Assembly (NCBI RefSeq): GCF_000016665.1
Contig: NC_009523.1
Coordinates: forward strand, 3,100,001 to 3,164,000
Length of the DNA stretch: 64,000 bases
Direction: 5' to 3'
From: Roseiflexus sp. RS-1
Lineage (GTDB): Bacteria; Chloroflexota; Chloroflexia; Chloroflexales; Roseiflexaceae
Made by a program: the position numbers and the translations under genes. Shown here piece after piece: positions 54,601 through 63,897 of this stretch. How positions within the stretch are numbered: position 1 is the stretch's first letter; every line of letters begins with the position of its first letter. Under the pieces are notes generated by a model. It searched no databases, was not told the DNA's origin, and was given only the letters and a program-made list of their open reading frames with translations.

Positions 54601-57600
54601 CCCCGCAATGAAGGGGATTGAAACTAAACTCATCTGGCGTACCCAGAGTCGAGTGAGTGCGAGAAGCGACCACTGCCCCGCAATGAAGGGGATTGAAACG
54701 CTGCCAGTCGGTTCCACTGTCTGGTAACCGTCTTCCAGAAGCGACCACTGCCCCGCAATGAAGGGGATTGAAACCTTCTCGCTTTGGATGACGACCTTAA
54801 TCCTCCCTCGAAGCGACCACTGCCCCGCAATGAAGGGGATTGAAACCTGCTCCTCCGCAACCGCACGGGCTCCCGCCTCCGCCCAGAAGCGACCACTGCC
54901 CCGCAATGAAGGGGATTGAAACGTACGGCGGGGAGATCCCCATGGCCGGCGCCCCTCCCCGGAGAAGCGACCACTGCCCCGCAATGAAGGGGATTGAAAC
55001 ACGGTCAACGACATGCCCGGTCTTCACCGTCCCCAATATGAAGCGACCACTGCCCCGCAATGAAGGGGATTGAAACAAATAAAAGAAGAATGCGTGTTGT
55101 GACGGCGAAGGGAAGCGACCACTGCCCCGCAATGAAGGGGATTGAAACTTTCGATTTGGTTCTCGAGTCGCTGGCGACGCTCTGGAGAAGCGACCACTGC
55201 CCCGCAATGAAGGGGATTGAGACTCCGCCTCCTCCACGAGCGTCCACGCCGGGCGCGCCTCGAAGCGACCACTGCCCCGCAATGAAGGGGATTGAGACGC
55301 GAGGGGGAGATCGGGCCGCGCAGCGGGCGCAGATGAAGCGACCACTGCCCCGCAATGAAGGGGATTGAGACGCGTCGTCCTCCTCGCCCCGCAGCCGGTC
55401 GAGGAGGTGAAGCGACCACTGCCCCGCAATGAAGGGGATTGAGACCTGCAGCAGCAGGGGGGGCGGGATCACGAATGATCCCAGAAGCGACCACTGCCCC
55501 GCAATGAAGGGGATTGAGACCAGACGATATCCTCGTCCGCGCCGGCGACCGCGCGCGAAGCGACCACTGCCCCGCAATGAAGGGGATTGAGACGTCGCCA
55601 GACGCTGCTGGCGCTCGATGCGACCTGGACGAAGCGACCACTGCCCCGCAATGAAGGGGATTGAGACCCTGTTTTGTTGCAGGTACGCCTGTGTATACAG
55701 CAAATGGAAGCGACCACTGCCCCGCAATGAAGGGGATTGAGACTAGCTCACGATTGTACATTTAGAGTGCATCGCCAAAGGAAGCGACCACTGCCCCGCA
55801 ATGAAGGGGATTGAGACATAGTCACAACTAGGCTAAGGCACCCTTCAAGCGCAAGAAGCGACCACTGCCCCGCAATGAAGGGGATTGAGACCTGGTGGGG
55901 TTAATCGACCGGGATCCGGAGCGCAGGAAGCGACCACTGCCCCGCAATGAAGGGGATTGAGACACCGCCGCCCTTCGCACTCGTAACCCGTACGTGTAAC
56001 GAAGCGACCACTGCCCCGCAATGAAGGGGATTGAGACCGGCTTCCCGCGCCGCCTCCGCGCGCCACGCCCGCCACGAAGCGACCACTGCCCCGCAATGAA
56101 GGGGATTGAGACAACGCGCCCCCGGCGGCGCCGGGAGCGGGGGAGGGACAAGAAGCGACCACTGCCCCGCAATGAAGGGGATTGAGACTCCTTGCCCCCC
56201 CGCCGTGCGGCGAGGCGGGCATTCAACATGAAGCGACCACTGCCCCGCAATGAAGGGGATTGAGACACGATGTCGCGGGAGGACCTCGCCCGATCCAGAT
56301 TGAAGCGACCACTGCCCCGCAATGAAGGGGATTGAGACCTCCCGGACCCCCTCTCCCGATGCCGCAGCATCATTGGAAGCGACCACTGCCCCGCAATGAA
56401 GGGGATTGAGACACGGCGAGGCGCGCCGCGGACCCGCCGGCGCGCGCCGGAGAAGCGACCACTGCCCCGCAATGAAGGGGATTGAGACCTGCGAGACGGC
56501 GTCTCTCAGCACAACTAAGGCGTTCCGAAGCGACCACTGCCCCGCAATGAAGGGGATTGAGACTCGACGAGCGTGCGCTCGTCGACACGCTTCACGATGA
56601 AGCGACCACTGCCCCGCAATGAAGGGGATTGAGACGCGCCTGCGCCTCCGCATGCGCCCGCCATACGGCGAGAAGCGACCACTGCCCCGCAATGAAGGGG
56701 ATTGAGACTCGCAGACGGCGTGCCAGAGGTCATCGTTGAGCGCCAGGAAGCGACCACTGCCCCGCAATGAAGGGGATTGAGACAAGATCTCCTCGATGTC
56801 GTCCATACTCCCTCCTTTGAAGCGACCACTGCCCCGCAATGAAGGGGATTGAGACACGGCGAGCGCTGCGACAACCAGCGCCGTCGTCGAGAGAGAAGCG
56901 ACCACTGCCCCGCAATGAAGGGGATTGAGACTGGTGGTCCTCCTTGCTGCCCCCCGCCTTGCGGCGAGCGAAGCGACCACTGCCCCGCAATGAAGGGGAT
57001 TGAGACGAGATGATGACTCCGACTTCCATGTGGTGGTCCTCCTTGAAGCGACCACTGCCCCGCAATGAAGGGGATTGAGACACGGGTCGTTTTCCAACAC
57101 GTGCCGCAGGCGCTGGAAGCGACCACTGCCCCGCAATGAAGGGGATTGAGACGTCTCCGGCGCTGCCGCCGCCGCCGCCGCCGCGTCCGGAAGCGACCAC
57201 TGCCCCGCAATGAAGGGGATTGAGACTAGACGAAGTGCCTTGAGGGGAAAAGGAGCAAAGTCAAGAAGCGACCACTGCCCCGCAATGAAGGGGATTGAGA
57301 CAACTATCCGTCCAACTTACTAACTCACCAACAGCCTTAGAAGCGACCACTGCCCCGCAATGAAGGGGATTGAGACATTAGCATAAAAATAACCGCTGCT
57401 AACGCAGCCAGCAAGAAGCGACCACTGCCCCGCAATGAAGGGGATTGAGACATCTAATATAAGGATAGCGTCGTCTAATCGGGATACCGAAGCGACCACT
57501 GCCCCGCAATGAAGGGGATTGAGACATGACTTCCATCTCTTTTTCCTCCTTGCCCCCCCGCCTGAAGCGACCACTGCCCCGCAATGAAGGGGATTGAGAC

Positions 57601-58045
57601 TCGGAGGTCGCGTCCAGCCCCTTGCGGAGCTGGACGGGAAGCGACCACTGCCCCGCAATGAAGGGGATTGAGACGAAACCCCGCCCGCCTTCGGCGGGGC
57701 GGGGCTGACACGAAGCGACCACTGCCCCGCAATGAAGGGGATTGAGACCCCCGTTGATCCCACATTGGAGGTTGCACCCCCCGAGTCGAAGAAGCGACCA
57801 CTGCCCCGCAATGAAGGGGATTGAGACGCCAAGGACAACCTAACTCCGTGGAGGTCCGGGTCCGAAGCGACCACTGCCCCGCAATGAAGGGGATTGAGAC
57901 CGTCGCGCGCCGCAAGCGCGGCGACGACGGCGACAGCCTGAAGCGACCACTGCCCCGCAATGAAGGGGATTGAGACACGAGGATGACAAGCCGCCACCCG
58001 GGCGGCTCGTCGAGAGAAGCGACCACTGCCCCGCAATGAAGGGGA
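51615..58045 (+). CRISPR. CRISPR array, 87 repeats (last one truncated), 86 spacers
   Basis: The repeat is 37 bp: GAAGCGACCACTGCCCCGCA followed by ATGAAGGGGATTGAAAC. Starts run from 51615 to 58016 at 72-78 bp intervals, giving spacers of about 35-41 bp. The 3' end defines three blocks: ATTGAAG then a variable base (repeats 1-12), ATTGAAAC (13-48, from 52505) and ATTGAGAC (49-86, from 55187). Repeat 87 (58016-58045) breaks off after GAAGGGGA. The ATTGAAAC end is common in I-B, I-D and III types, so the type is not decided. No cas gene is in the window. Spacers 26-29 (53467-53767 with repeats) recur as 45-48 (54886-55186). Confidence 0.98.
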
Positions 58046-58047
58046 AT

Positions 58048-58278
58048 GTCAGGCGCAGCGTGGCTACGCCCCTGTCGTGGCTCGCGGGGGCGGGTTTTTT
58101 GAAAAGCCCTTGTGCCCCTTCGCTCGTTCTGGGCATCAGGACGCCCAGACTCCCCTTTCTCCCCGTGTGGGATTCAGAAGGTAGGGCTTACAGGAGTAGG
58201 TTTTTGGGGAAGCCCCTGCGTGCCATCTCCCGTTTTCAGGCATCAGGACGCCCAAACTCCCCCTTCTCCCCGTGTGGG
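58048..58278. repeat. Dispersed repeat unit, copy A (interrupted by the IS4 element)
   Basis: GTCAGGCGCAGCGTGGCTAC and GGGGGCGGGTTTTTTGAAAA open the unit. Two 107-bp copies of CATCAGGACGCCCA... follow (58134, 58241). The unit continues after the insertion element at 59662-59755 (AGAAGGGGGCAGGGGGGATG). It is nearly identical to copy B at 59775-60187. Confidence 0.9.
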
Positions 58279-59661
58279 TTGAAAGGGGGGGGATTCGCAG
58301 GCAGATTGTCAACCGTTTCCGTTCCACCGAACGCACGGGCCGATCCGTCGGTAGCATGATCATGGAAGGATCGCGAGACACGGAGGATGGTATGTCCCGC
58401 ACGTCCACAGAACGGTTGCTGCAGCAGCAGATCCAGACCCTCTTCCCGCGCTTGTCGCGTCACCGGCGCCGCGCCCTGGCCCGCTGGGTCTTGGGCGCCC
58501 TCTTGGCGGGGAGCGCCAATCGTCCCGCGCTGGCGCCAGCGCTCGCCACTGCCGGGATCGCCCGCGCCGCCACCCTGGCGGACGCCTGGGATGCCTGGAT
58601 CGCCGCCCCGGCCCATCTCATAAACACCGCCGACCCACCCGCAGCGGGTGCGCCACCGGTGGTCCGTCCGCTGGCGTGCGGCGCCGACCTGCTCCGCTGG
58701 ATTCGCGCGCACTGGACCGGCGGACCGCTGGTGCTCGGGCTGGATGCCTCCCATCGGCGCGATGACGTCGTTCTGCTGCGCATGAGCGTCCTCTATCGGG
58801 GCACCGCCCTGCCGGTCGCCTGGGTGATCGTCCCGGCGAACCAACCGGGTGCGTGGGAACCGCACTGGGAGCGGATGCTGCGCTGGGCCCGCAGCGCGCT
58901 GCCGCGCGACCAGGAGGTCCTCACGCTGGCGGATCAGGGGTTGTGGAGCCCCCGGCTGTGGCACGCCATCCGGTCGCAGCAGTTCCATCCCATCATGCGG
59001 GTGCGCACCACGTCGACCTTCGCGCCGACCGGTCAGGCGCGCCAGTCGGTGCTGCGCCTGGCGCCCGGACCGGGGCATGGATGGGTGGGCGTGGGGGTCG
59101 CCTTCACGCACGCACCCAAGCGGATTGCGGGCACGCTGGCGGTGGCGTGGGGCGCCGACCATGCGGAACCGTGGGCGCCGCTCGTCGAGCGTTCAGCCGC
59201 GCGGGTGGATGCCGCGTGGTATGCCCTGCGCAGTTGGGATGAGGCGGGCTTCCGCCAAAGTACGTCGATGGGCTGGGACTGGCAACGCGGTCAGGTGACG
59301 GACCCGGATGCCGTCGCCTGGCAGTATCTGGTAGTGGCGACGGTCACGCTGTGGACGGTGGCCGTCGGCACGCGGATCGACGATGCAGAACCGCAGGGGG
59401 TTCCGCCCGGTCGCTTGCGCCGGGCGCCGCCGACGACCGGCGCGCCGCCGCGCCGTCGCTGGAGCGGCACGGCGCAGCGGGTGATCAGCCTGCTCCGGCG
59501 GGGGGCAGGTCGGCGCCTGCGCTGGTTGCTGGCGCAAGGGCGTTGTTGGGTCCGCTTGTGGTTGCGCCCGGAGCCCTTGCCCAAAATAGGTGACAGCGTA
59601 ACCATGCATATCTATGACCCGTCCCAATGCCTGAAATCGCCCTAAATCCCCCCCCTTTCAA
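58279..59661 (+). mobile_element. IS4-family insertion sequence, 1383 bp
   Basis: Terminal inverted repeats are perfect over 17 bp: TTGAAAGGGGGGGGATT at the left end and its complement at 59645-59661. Both ends are flanked by CCCCGTGTGGG (58268-58278 and 59662-59672), an 11-bp target duplication. Removing the element and one copy restores the CTCCCCGTGTGGGAGAAGGG of the dispersed palindrome. One transposase gene fills it. Confidence 0.93.
58392..59645 (+). CDS. IS4-family DDE transposase
   Basis: The 417-aa protein starts at ATG 58392 (MSRTSTERLLQQQIQTLFPR), with GGAGG five bases upstream. VLGLDASHRRDDVVLLRMSV gives the first Asp and VLTLADQGLWSPRLWHAI the second. AWYALRSWDEAGFRQ matches the IS4 signature Y-x2-R-x3-E around the third acidic residue, with Thr in place of the usual final Lys. 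The C-terminal region is basic and ends only 16 bp before the element's right end. It is apparently intact, so the element may be active or recently so. Confidence 0.88.
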   Translation: MSRTSTERLLQQQIQTLFPRLSRHRRRALARWVLGALLAGSANRPALAPALATAGIARAATLADAWDAWIAAPAHLINTADPPAAGAPPVVRPLACGADLLRWIRAHWTGGPLVLGLDASHRRDDVVLLRMSVLYRGTALPVAWVIVPANQPGAWEPHWERMLRWARSALPRDQEVLTLADQGLWSPRLWHAIRSQQFHPIMRVRTTSTFAPTGQARQSVLRLAPGPGHGWVGVGVAFTHAPKRIAGTLAVAWGADHAEPWAPLVERSAARVDAAWYALRSWDEAGFRQSTSMGWDWQRGQVTDPDAVAWQYLVVATVTLWTVAVGTRIDDAEPQGVPPGRLRRAPPTTGAPPRRRWSGTAQRVISLLRRGAGRRLRWLLAQGRCWVRLWLRPEPLPKIGDSVTMHIYDPSQCLKSP

Positions 59662-59774
59662 CCCCGTGTGGGAGAAGGGGGCAGGGGGGATGAGGGGCAA
59701 ATGCGCACCGGAATGCAGCAAACCGCCCATCTCTCCCAAGAAATCTACCCTTGGGAGCTGCAAGGACGGGGAAG

Positions 59775-60187
59775 GTCAGGCGCAGCGTGGCTACGCCCCT
59801 GTCGTGGCTCGCGGGGGCGGGTTTTTTGAAAAGCCCTTGTGCACCTTCGCTCATTCTGGGCATCAGGACGCCCAGACTCCCCTTTCTCCCCGTGTGGGAT
59901 CAGAAGGTAGGGCTTACAGGGGTAGGTTTTTGGGGAAGCCCCTGCGTGCCATCTCCCGTTTTCAGGCATCAGGACGCCCAGACTCCCCTTTCTCCCCGTG
60001 TGGGATTCAGAAGGTAGGGCTTACAGGAGTAGGTTTTTGGGGAAGCCCCTGCGTGCCATCTCCGGTTTCAGGCATGAGGACGCCCAAACTCCCCCTTCTC
60101 CCCGTGTGGGAGAAGGGGGCAGGGGGGATGAGGGGCAAATGCGCACCGGAATGCAGCAAACCGCTCATCTCTTCCAAGAAATCTACC
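59775..60187. repeat. Dispersed repeat unit, copy B
   Basis: It has the same opening as copy A, but with three CATCAGGACGCCC segments 106 bp apart (59861, 59967, 60073) and an intact GGGAGAAGGGGGCAGGGGGG end. It runs to the stop codon of the glycosyltransferase. The gene-free 59673-59774 is the tail of copy A plus TTGGGAGCTGCAAGGACGGG. Confidence 0.9.
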
Positions 60188-61291
60188 TCAGGCTTGACCT
60201 CTCTCGCGCACCACCTGACGATAGACCCGCTCTACCGCATCCAGCATGCGCTCGCGTGAGAAGAGTGTCCGCGCGCGATGTACGGCTGCCTGACCATACC
60301 TTGCACGCAGCGCCGGGTCGTCCCGAAGGCGTCGGATTGCCTCCGCCAGCGCCGTCGCATCGCCTGGCGGAACAACCAGCCCTGTCTCGTTGTGGACGTT
60401 CACAAAATCGGTGCCGGTTCCGAGCGCGGTGCTGATGCACGGCAACCCGCTCGCCAGCGCTTCGACCAGCACAATGCCGAACGCTTCCGCGCGCAGGTGC
60501 GATGGGAGCACAAAGATATCCGCCTGCCGGTAGAGCGCGGGCAGGTCCTCATCCGCCACATCGCCGAGAAAGCGCACCCGATCACCCAACCCGGCATCGG
60601 CAACCTGTCGCTCCAGTCGCGTGCGCTCTGGACCGTTCCCGGCAATCCAGAGTTCCGCCCCTTCGACCTGTCGCAGCGCCTCTATCAGGAAATGCAGCCC
60701 CTTGTAGTACCGCAGTCGTCCGACGAAGAGCAGGCGCGGCACGGCGTTGGCGCGCCTGTCGTTGGGAGTGAACCGCGTGACATCGACGCCAATCGGAACA
60801 ACCTCGCATTTTGCGGCATAGGGGCGAAGAAACGGCGATGAGGCGATGTACCCAGGACTGGACGTGATGATCCGCGCTGCGCGTCGCAAGGTCAGCGCCA
60901 GCAACGGTCGGTAGAGGCGCAACAGCGTTTTTTGGCGCACAATATCGCTCTGGTACGAAATGACGAGCGGCGGCGATCCAGGCGCTGCCAGCGCTGCCAG
61001 GTCACCCGGCGGGTAGGGAAACTGCAGGTGAACAATGTCGGCGCGAATGCCCCGCGCCAGCGCAATCATCGCCGGGCTGAGCGGCGTCGATGCCAGGTGC
61101 AGCATCCGCGCCGCCCGGATCACGGTCAGACCCGGCGACGGTCGCTCAATCGAGGTGCCGCGATCCGTACTGGTCACCAGCACCGTTGCCTGATACCCGC
61201 GCGCAACCAGTCCCTCCGCCAGGTCGCGCACGTGTCCCTCAATACCCCCCAGTACCGGCGGGTAGTCTTTGTAGATGTGAAGGATATGCAC
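60188..61291 (-). CDS. Glycosyltransferase family 4 (GT-B)
   Basis: The 367-aa product starts at GTG 61291 (VHILHIYKDYPPVLGGIEGH), two bases after the stop of the peptidase gene. The frame is open 51 codons further upstream, but only inside that gene. LGGIEGHV is the N-terminal glycine loop. LLFVGRLRYYKGLHFLIEAL, ELWIAGNGPERTRLERQVAD, RFLGDVADEDLPALYRQADI and LPSHLRAEAFGIVLVEALAS form the donor domain with the E-x7-E motif (EAFGIVLVEA). A mannosyl- or glucosyltransferase of lipid or polysaccharide synthesis is likely. Confidence 0.9.
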   Translation of the reverse strand: MHILHIYKDYPPVLGGIEGHVRDLAEGLVARGYQATVLVTSTDRGTSIERPSPGLTVIRAARMLHLASTPLSPAMIALARGIRADIVHLQFPYPPGDLAALAAPGSPPLVISYQSDIVRQKTLLRLYRPLLALTLRRAARIITSSPGYIASSPFLRPYAAKCEVVPIGVDVTRFTPNDRRANAVPRLLFVGRLRYYKGLHFLIEALRQVEGAELWIAGNGPERTRLERQVADAGLGDRVRFLGDVADEDLPALYRQADIFVLPSHLRAEAFGIVLVEALASGLPCISTALGTGTDFVNVHNETGLVVPPGDATALAEAIRRLRDDPALRARYGQAAVHRARTLFSRERMLDAVERVYRQVVRERGQA

Positions 61292-61293
61292 CG

Positions 61294-62640
61294 CTATGCT
61301 GCAAATGCCTGAATGAACGCCCCCATGCAGCGCATTGCCGTCCAGTAGTCGTCCAGGCGAATGTTTTCGTCTGGCGCATGCACCTGAGACCCCTGGTATC
61401 CTGTGCCGCACCCCGACGCCATGGGCGTGCCGACAGCGGTGCAAACCGGGTAGACCGGACCGGTGCCCGCCATGGTGGGGTAAATGACGGGTTCTTTGTG
61501 GTACGTCACGCGAATGGCAGTCGTCATTGCCCGAACAATATGCGAATCGGGATCGGATCGCCCTGGCTTCTCGTGCCCGTACTCGATGATCGCAATATCG
61601 TCGAAACCATGTGCATCGAGATGCTGGCGCAGCGCCGTGACCACATCTGCCGGGTCCATATCGGGCACGAGACGGAAGTCGATCTTGGCGCGCGCTTCGG
61701 AGGGTAGCACCGTCTTCGATCCTTCGCCGGTGTATCCGGCAAACAACCCGCAGATCGTGCAGGTGGGATTGAACAGATGCGCTTTCAGACGTTCAATGCC
61801 ACGCAAGCCGCCGAGAAACTGCGGAATGCCGAAATCCGCCAGCAATGCATCGTCGTCGAGCGGGATGCGCGCCAGCGCCGCCATGTCCGCTTCCGATGGC
61901 GGACGCACGCGGTCGTAGAAGCCCGGTATCAGCACGCGCTCATCGGGCGCCTTGAGCGTCGCCAGCGCCCATACCAGGCGCCACGCCGGGTTGGGAACCA
62001 TGGTCGCATTAGCGGAGTGCAGGTCATACGCCGCACCGCGCACCACCAGTTCAACATAGCAGATGCCCTTTGCGCCGCACGCAATGGTGGGTTGCTCAAG
62101 CGCATTCACTCCGCCGGTTTCCCACAGACACCCATCGGCGCGCAACAGTTCAGGATGGCTCTGGCAGAATGACTCGAGATTGACCGACCCGATCTCTTCT
62201 TCTCCTTCGACGAGAAAGTTGATGCGGCAGGGGAGATCGCCCTGCGTGGCGAGCCATGACTCGATAGCCTGAATGCGGAGCATCAGGTTGCCCTTGTTAT
62301 CCGCAACACCACGCGCGTACAGTTTGCCGTCGCGCAAGGTCGGCTCAAAAGGCGGGGAATGCCACAGATCGAGCGGTTCCGGCGGCTGAACATCATAGTG
62401 GTCGTAGACCAGGAGCGTCCGCGCGCCGTCGCCAATGCTGCCGTACACCACCGGCGCCGCGCCGGGCATGCGGAATATCTCCACCTGCGCACCAAGCCGT
62501 TCGAGCCGCTGCGCCACCAGCATCGCCGTCTCTTCAATGCCAATACCCTGAGCCGCAATCGACGGTTGACGCAGCAGCGTGCAGAGTTCATCGAAATAGC
62601 GTCCCTTGTTCTCTTCGATGTGCGCATCAAAGCGGTTCAT
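61294..62640 (-). CDS. M20-family dipeptidase
   Basis: The 448-aa metallopeptidase starts MNRFDAHIEENKGRYFDELC. LLVYDHYDVQPPEPLDLWHS holds the first metal His in DHYD. RGVADNKGNLM gives the bridging Asp, and FLVEGEEEIGSVNLESF the catalytic Glu and next ligand. DLHSANATM (dimerisation His) and SQVHAPDENIRLDDY at the end carry the last ligand. It removes residues from dipeptides or N-acyl amino acids in the cytoplasm with two Zn2+. It is immediately upstream of the glycosyltransferase and co-transcribed, although the functional link is unclear. Confidence 0.93.
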   Translation of the reverse strand: MNRFDAHIEENKGRYFDELCTLLRQPSIAAQGIGIEETAMLVAQRLERLGAQVEIFRMPGAAPVVYGSIGDGARTLLVYDHYDVQPPEPLDLWHSPPFEPTLRDGKLYARGVADNKGNLMLRIQAIESWLATQGDLPCRINFLVEGEEEIGSVNLESFCQSHPELLRADGCLWETGGVNALEQPTIACGAKGICYVELVVRGAAYDLHSANATMVPNPAWRLVWALATLKAPDERVLIPGFYDRVRPPSEADMAALARIPLDDDALLADFGIPQFLGGLRGIERLKAHLFNPTCTICGLFAGYTGEGSKTVLPSEARAKIDFRLVPDMDPADVVTALRQHLDAHGFDDIAIIEYGHEKPGRSDPDSHIVRAMTTAIRVTYHKEPVIYPTMAGTGPVYPVCTAVGTPMASGCGTGYQGSQVHAPDENIRLDDYWTAMRCMGAFIQAFAA

Positions 62641-62744
62641 AGCACGACACCTTTACAAAAGAACCTCACAAAAGGTGCAACGATCCTTCTCAGAAGCCAC
62701 TGATGATCGTTTATACTATTGCCGCACAGTGTACCACGGTTCCC

Positions 62745-62820
62745 GATTCTTGGTTCTCAGTTCTCGGTTCTCGGCTCTCAGTTCCCCGTTCTCAGTTCTC
62801 AGTTTTCGGTTCTTGGTTCT
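62745..62820. repeat. Heptanucleotide tandem repeat (GTTCTCA/GTTCTCG)
   Basis: About ten 7-bp units (GTTCTCA, GTTCTCG and variants) lie directly before the PHP gene and end at its ATG. The frame through them is open and gives a false 34-residue extension. Confidence 0.92.
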
Positions 62821-63879
62821 ATGTACCACTACCCTGGCGCGCTCCACATGCACACCCGCTTCTCCGACGGCAGCGGCAGCGTCGAAGACCTGGCGCGCGC
62901 GGCGTGTGATGCCGGGTTGCGCTGGATTATCATCACCGACCACGATGATCTCCAGGCGAAGCAGTATGAGGGCTGGCTGCACGATGTGCTGGTGATCGTC
63001 GGTCATGAGATCACGCCGCCGCGTAATCATTTTCTTGCGCTCGGCATTGATCGCGTCATCGACAATCGCCTGCCGCCCCAGACGTTCATCGATCAGGTGT
63101 ACGACGCTGGCGGATTCGGCATCATCGCCCATCCCGACGAGCGGGTGAAGAACAGTTTCAAGGACATCTACCGCTGGGACGATTGGGGCATCGACGGTCC
63201 GCGCCACCGCAACGGGCGCACCGTCGGGATCGAACTGTGGAACCTGATGAGCGACTGGGGCGAGCATCTCACACCACGCAACAAGGAACTGATCTATTTT
63301 TTTCCGCGACTCGGCATCAGCGGTCCGACCCCGGAAACCCTGGCATGGTGGGACCGGCTCAACATGGCGGGGCGGCGCACCTTTGGCGTCGGTGGGGTTG
63401 ACGCGCATGCCTTCATCCGTCAAACGTTCTGGGGGAAGGTCGAAGTCTTTCCCTACCGCTGGATGTTTGGCACGTTGACCAACTATGTGATCCTGCCAGA
63501 ACGTTTGCCGCTCGATCCGGCCGCAGCAATTCACACCATCCTCGACGCTCTGGCGAACGGGCGATCCTATTTCGTCAATCGTCTCGACGGCGATTGCCCG
63601 GACCTGACGTTTCACGCAGTACGCGGCGCCGAACGCTGGCATCCGGGTGACACCGCCAGCCTGCACGGCGGACCGCTCACCTTCGTCGCCGATGTAGGAT
63701 GCGACGCTGAAGTGCATCTAATCCACGACGGACGCATCCTGGCGCGCGGGCTGCGCATCCTGCGGCACTCCGTCATCCTGCCCGGCGTCTATCGTCTGGA
63801 AGCGTATCGTCGCGGGATGCCGTGGCTGTACACCAATCCGGTATATGTGACAGGTAAGAGGCGAGAGGGGATGAGGTGA
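62821..63879 (+). CDS. PHP-domain phosphoesterase
   Basis: The 352-aa protein starts at ATG 62821 (MYHYPGALHMHTRFSDGSGS); the longer frame is built from heptad repeats. HMHTRFSDGSG is the first PHP metal motif, IITDHDDL the second, VGHEITPPRNHFLALG the third and FGIIAHPDE the fourth. These sites bind up to three metals for phosphate-ester hydrolysis. GVDAHAF supplies the last Asp-x-His. The C-terminal 90 residues are a beta-rich domain (ending ANPVYVT-like TNPVYVTGKRREG). The substrate is unknown. No ribosome site is visible because the repeat occupies its place. Confidence 0.87.
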   Translation: MYHYPGALHMHTRFSDGSGSVEDLARAACDAGLRWIIITDHDDLQAKQYEGWLHDVLVIVGHEITPPRNHFLALGIDRVIDNRLPPQTFIDQVYDAGGFGIIAHPDERVKNSFKDIYRWDDWGIDGPRHRNGRTVGIELWNLMSDWGEHLTPRNKELIYFFPRLGISGPTPETLAWWDRLNMAGRRTFGVGGVDAHAFIRQTFWGKVEVFPYRWMFGTLTNYVILPERLPLDPAAAIHTILDALANGRSYFVNRLDGDCPDLTFHAVRGAERWHPGDTASLHGGPLTFVADVGCDAEVHLIHDGRILARGLRILRHSVILPGVYRLEAYRRGMPWLYTNPVYVTGKRREGMR

Positions 63880-63897
63880 GAGGGGATCAGGCGTGAG

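Noticed and set aside
51520-58040. Dozens of reading frames with SIPFIAGQWSL/FNPLHCGAVVAS/QSPSLRGSGRF repeats
   Set aside because: These are the three translations of the CRISPR repeat; lengths simply reflect spacers without stops.
51615-58045. Search for cas genes flanking the array
   Set aside because: Left neighbour is a WYL protein, right neighbours are repeats, an IS4 element and a glycosyltransferase; no Cas1, Cas2, Cas3 or Cas10-like motifs were found in the window.
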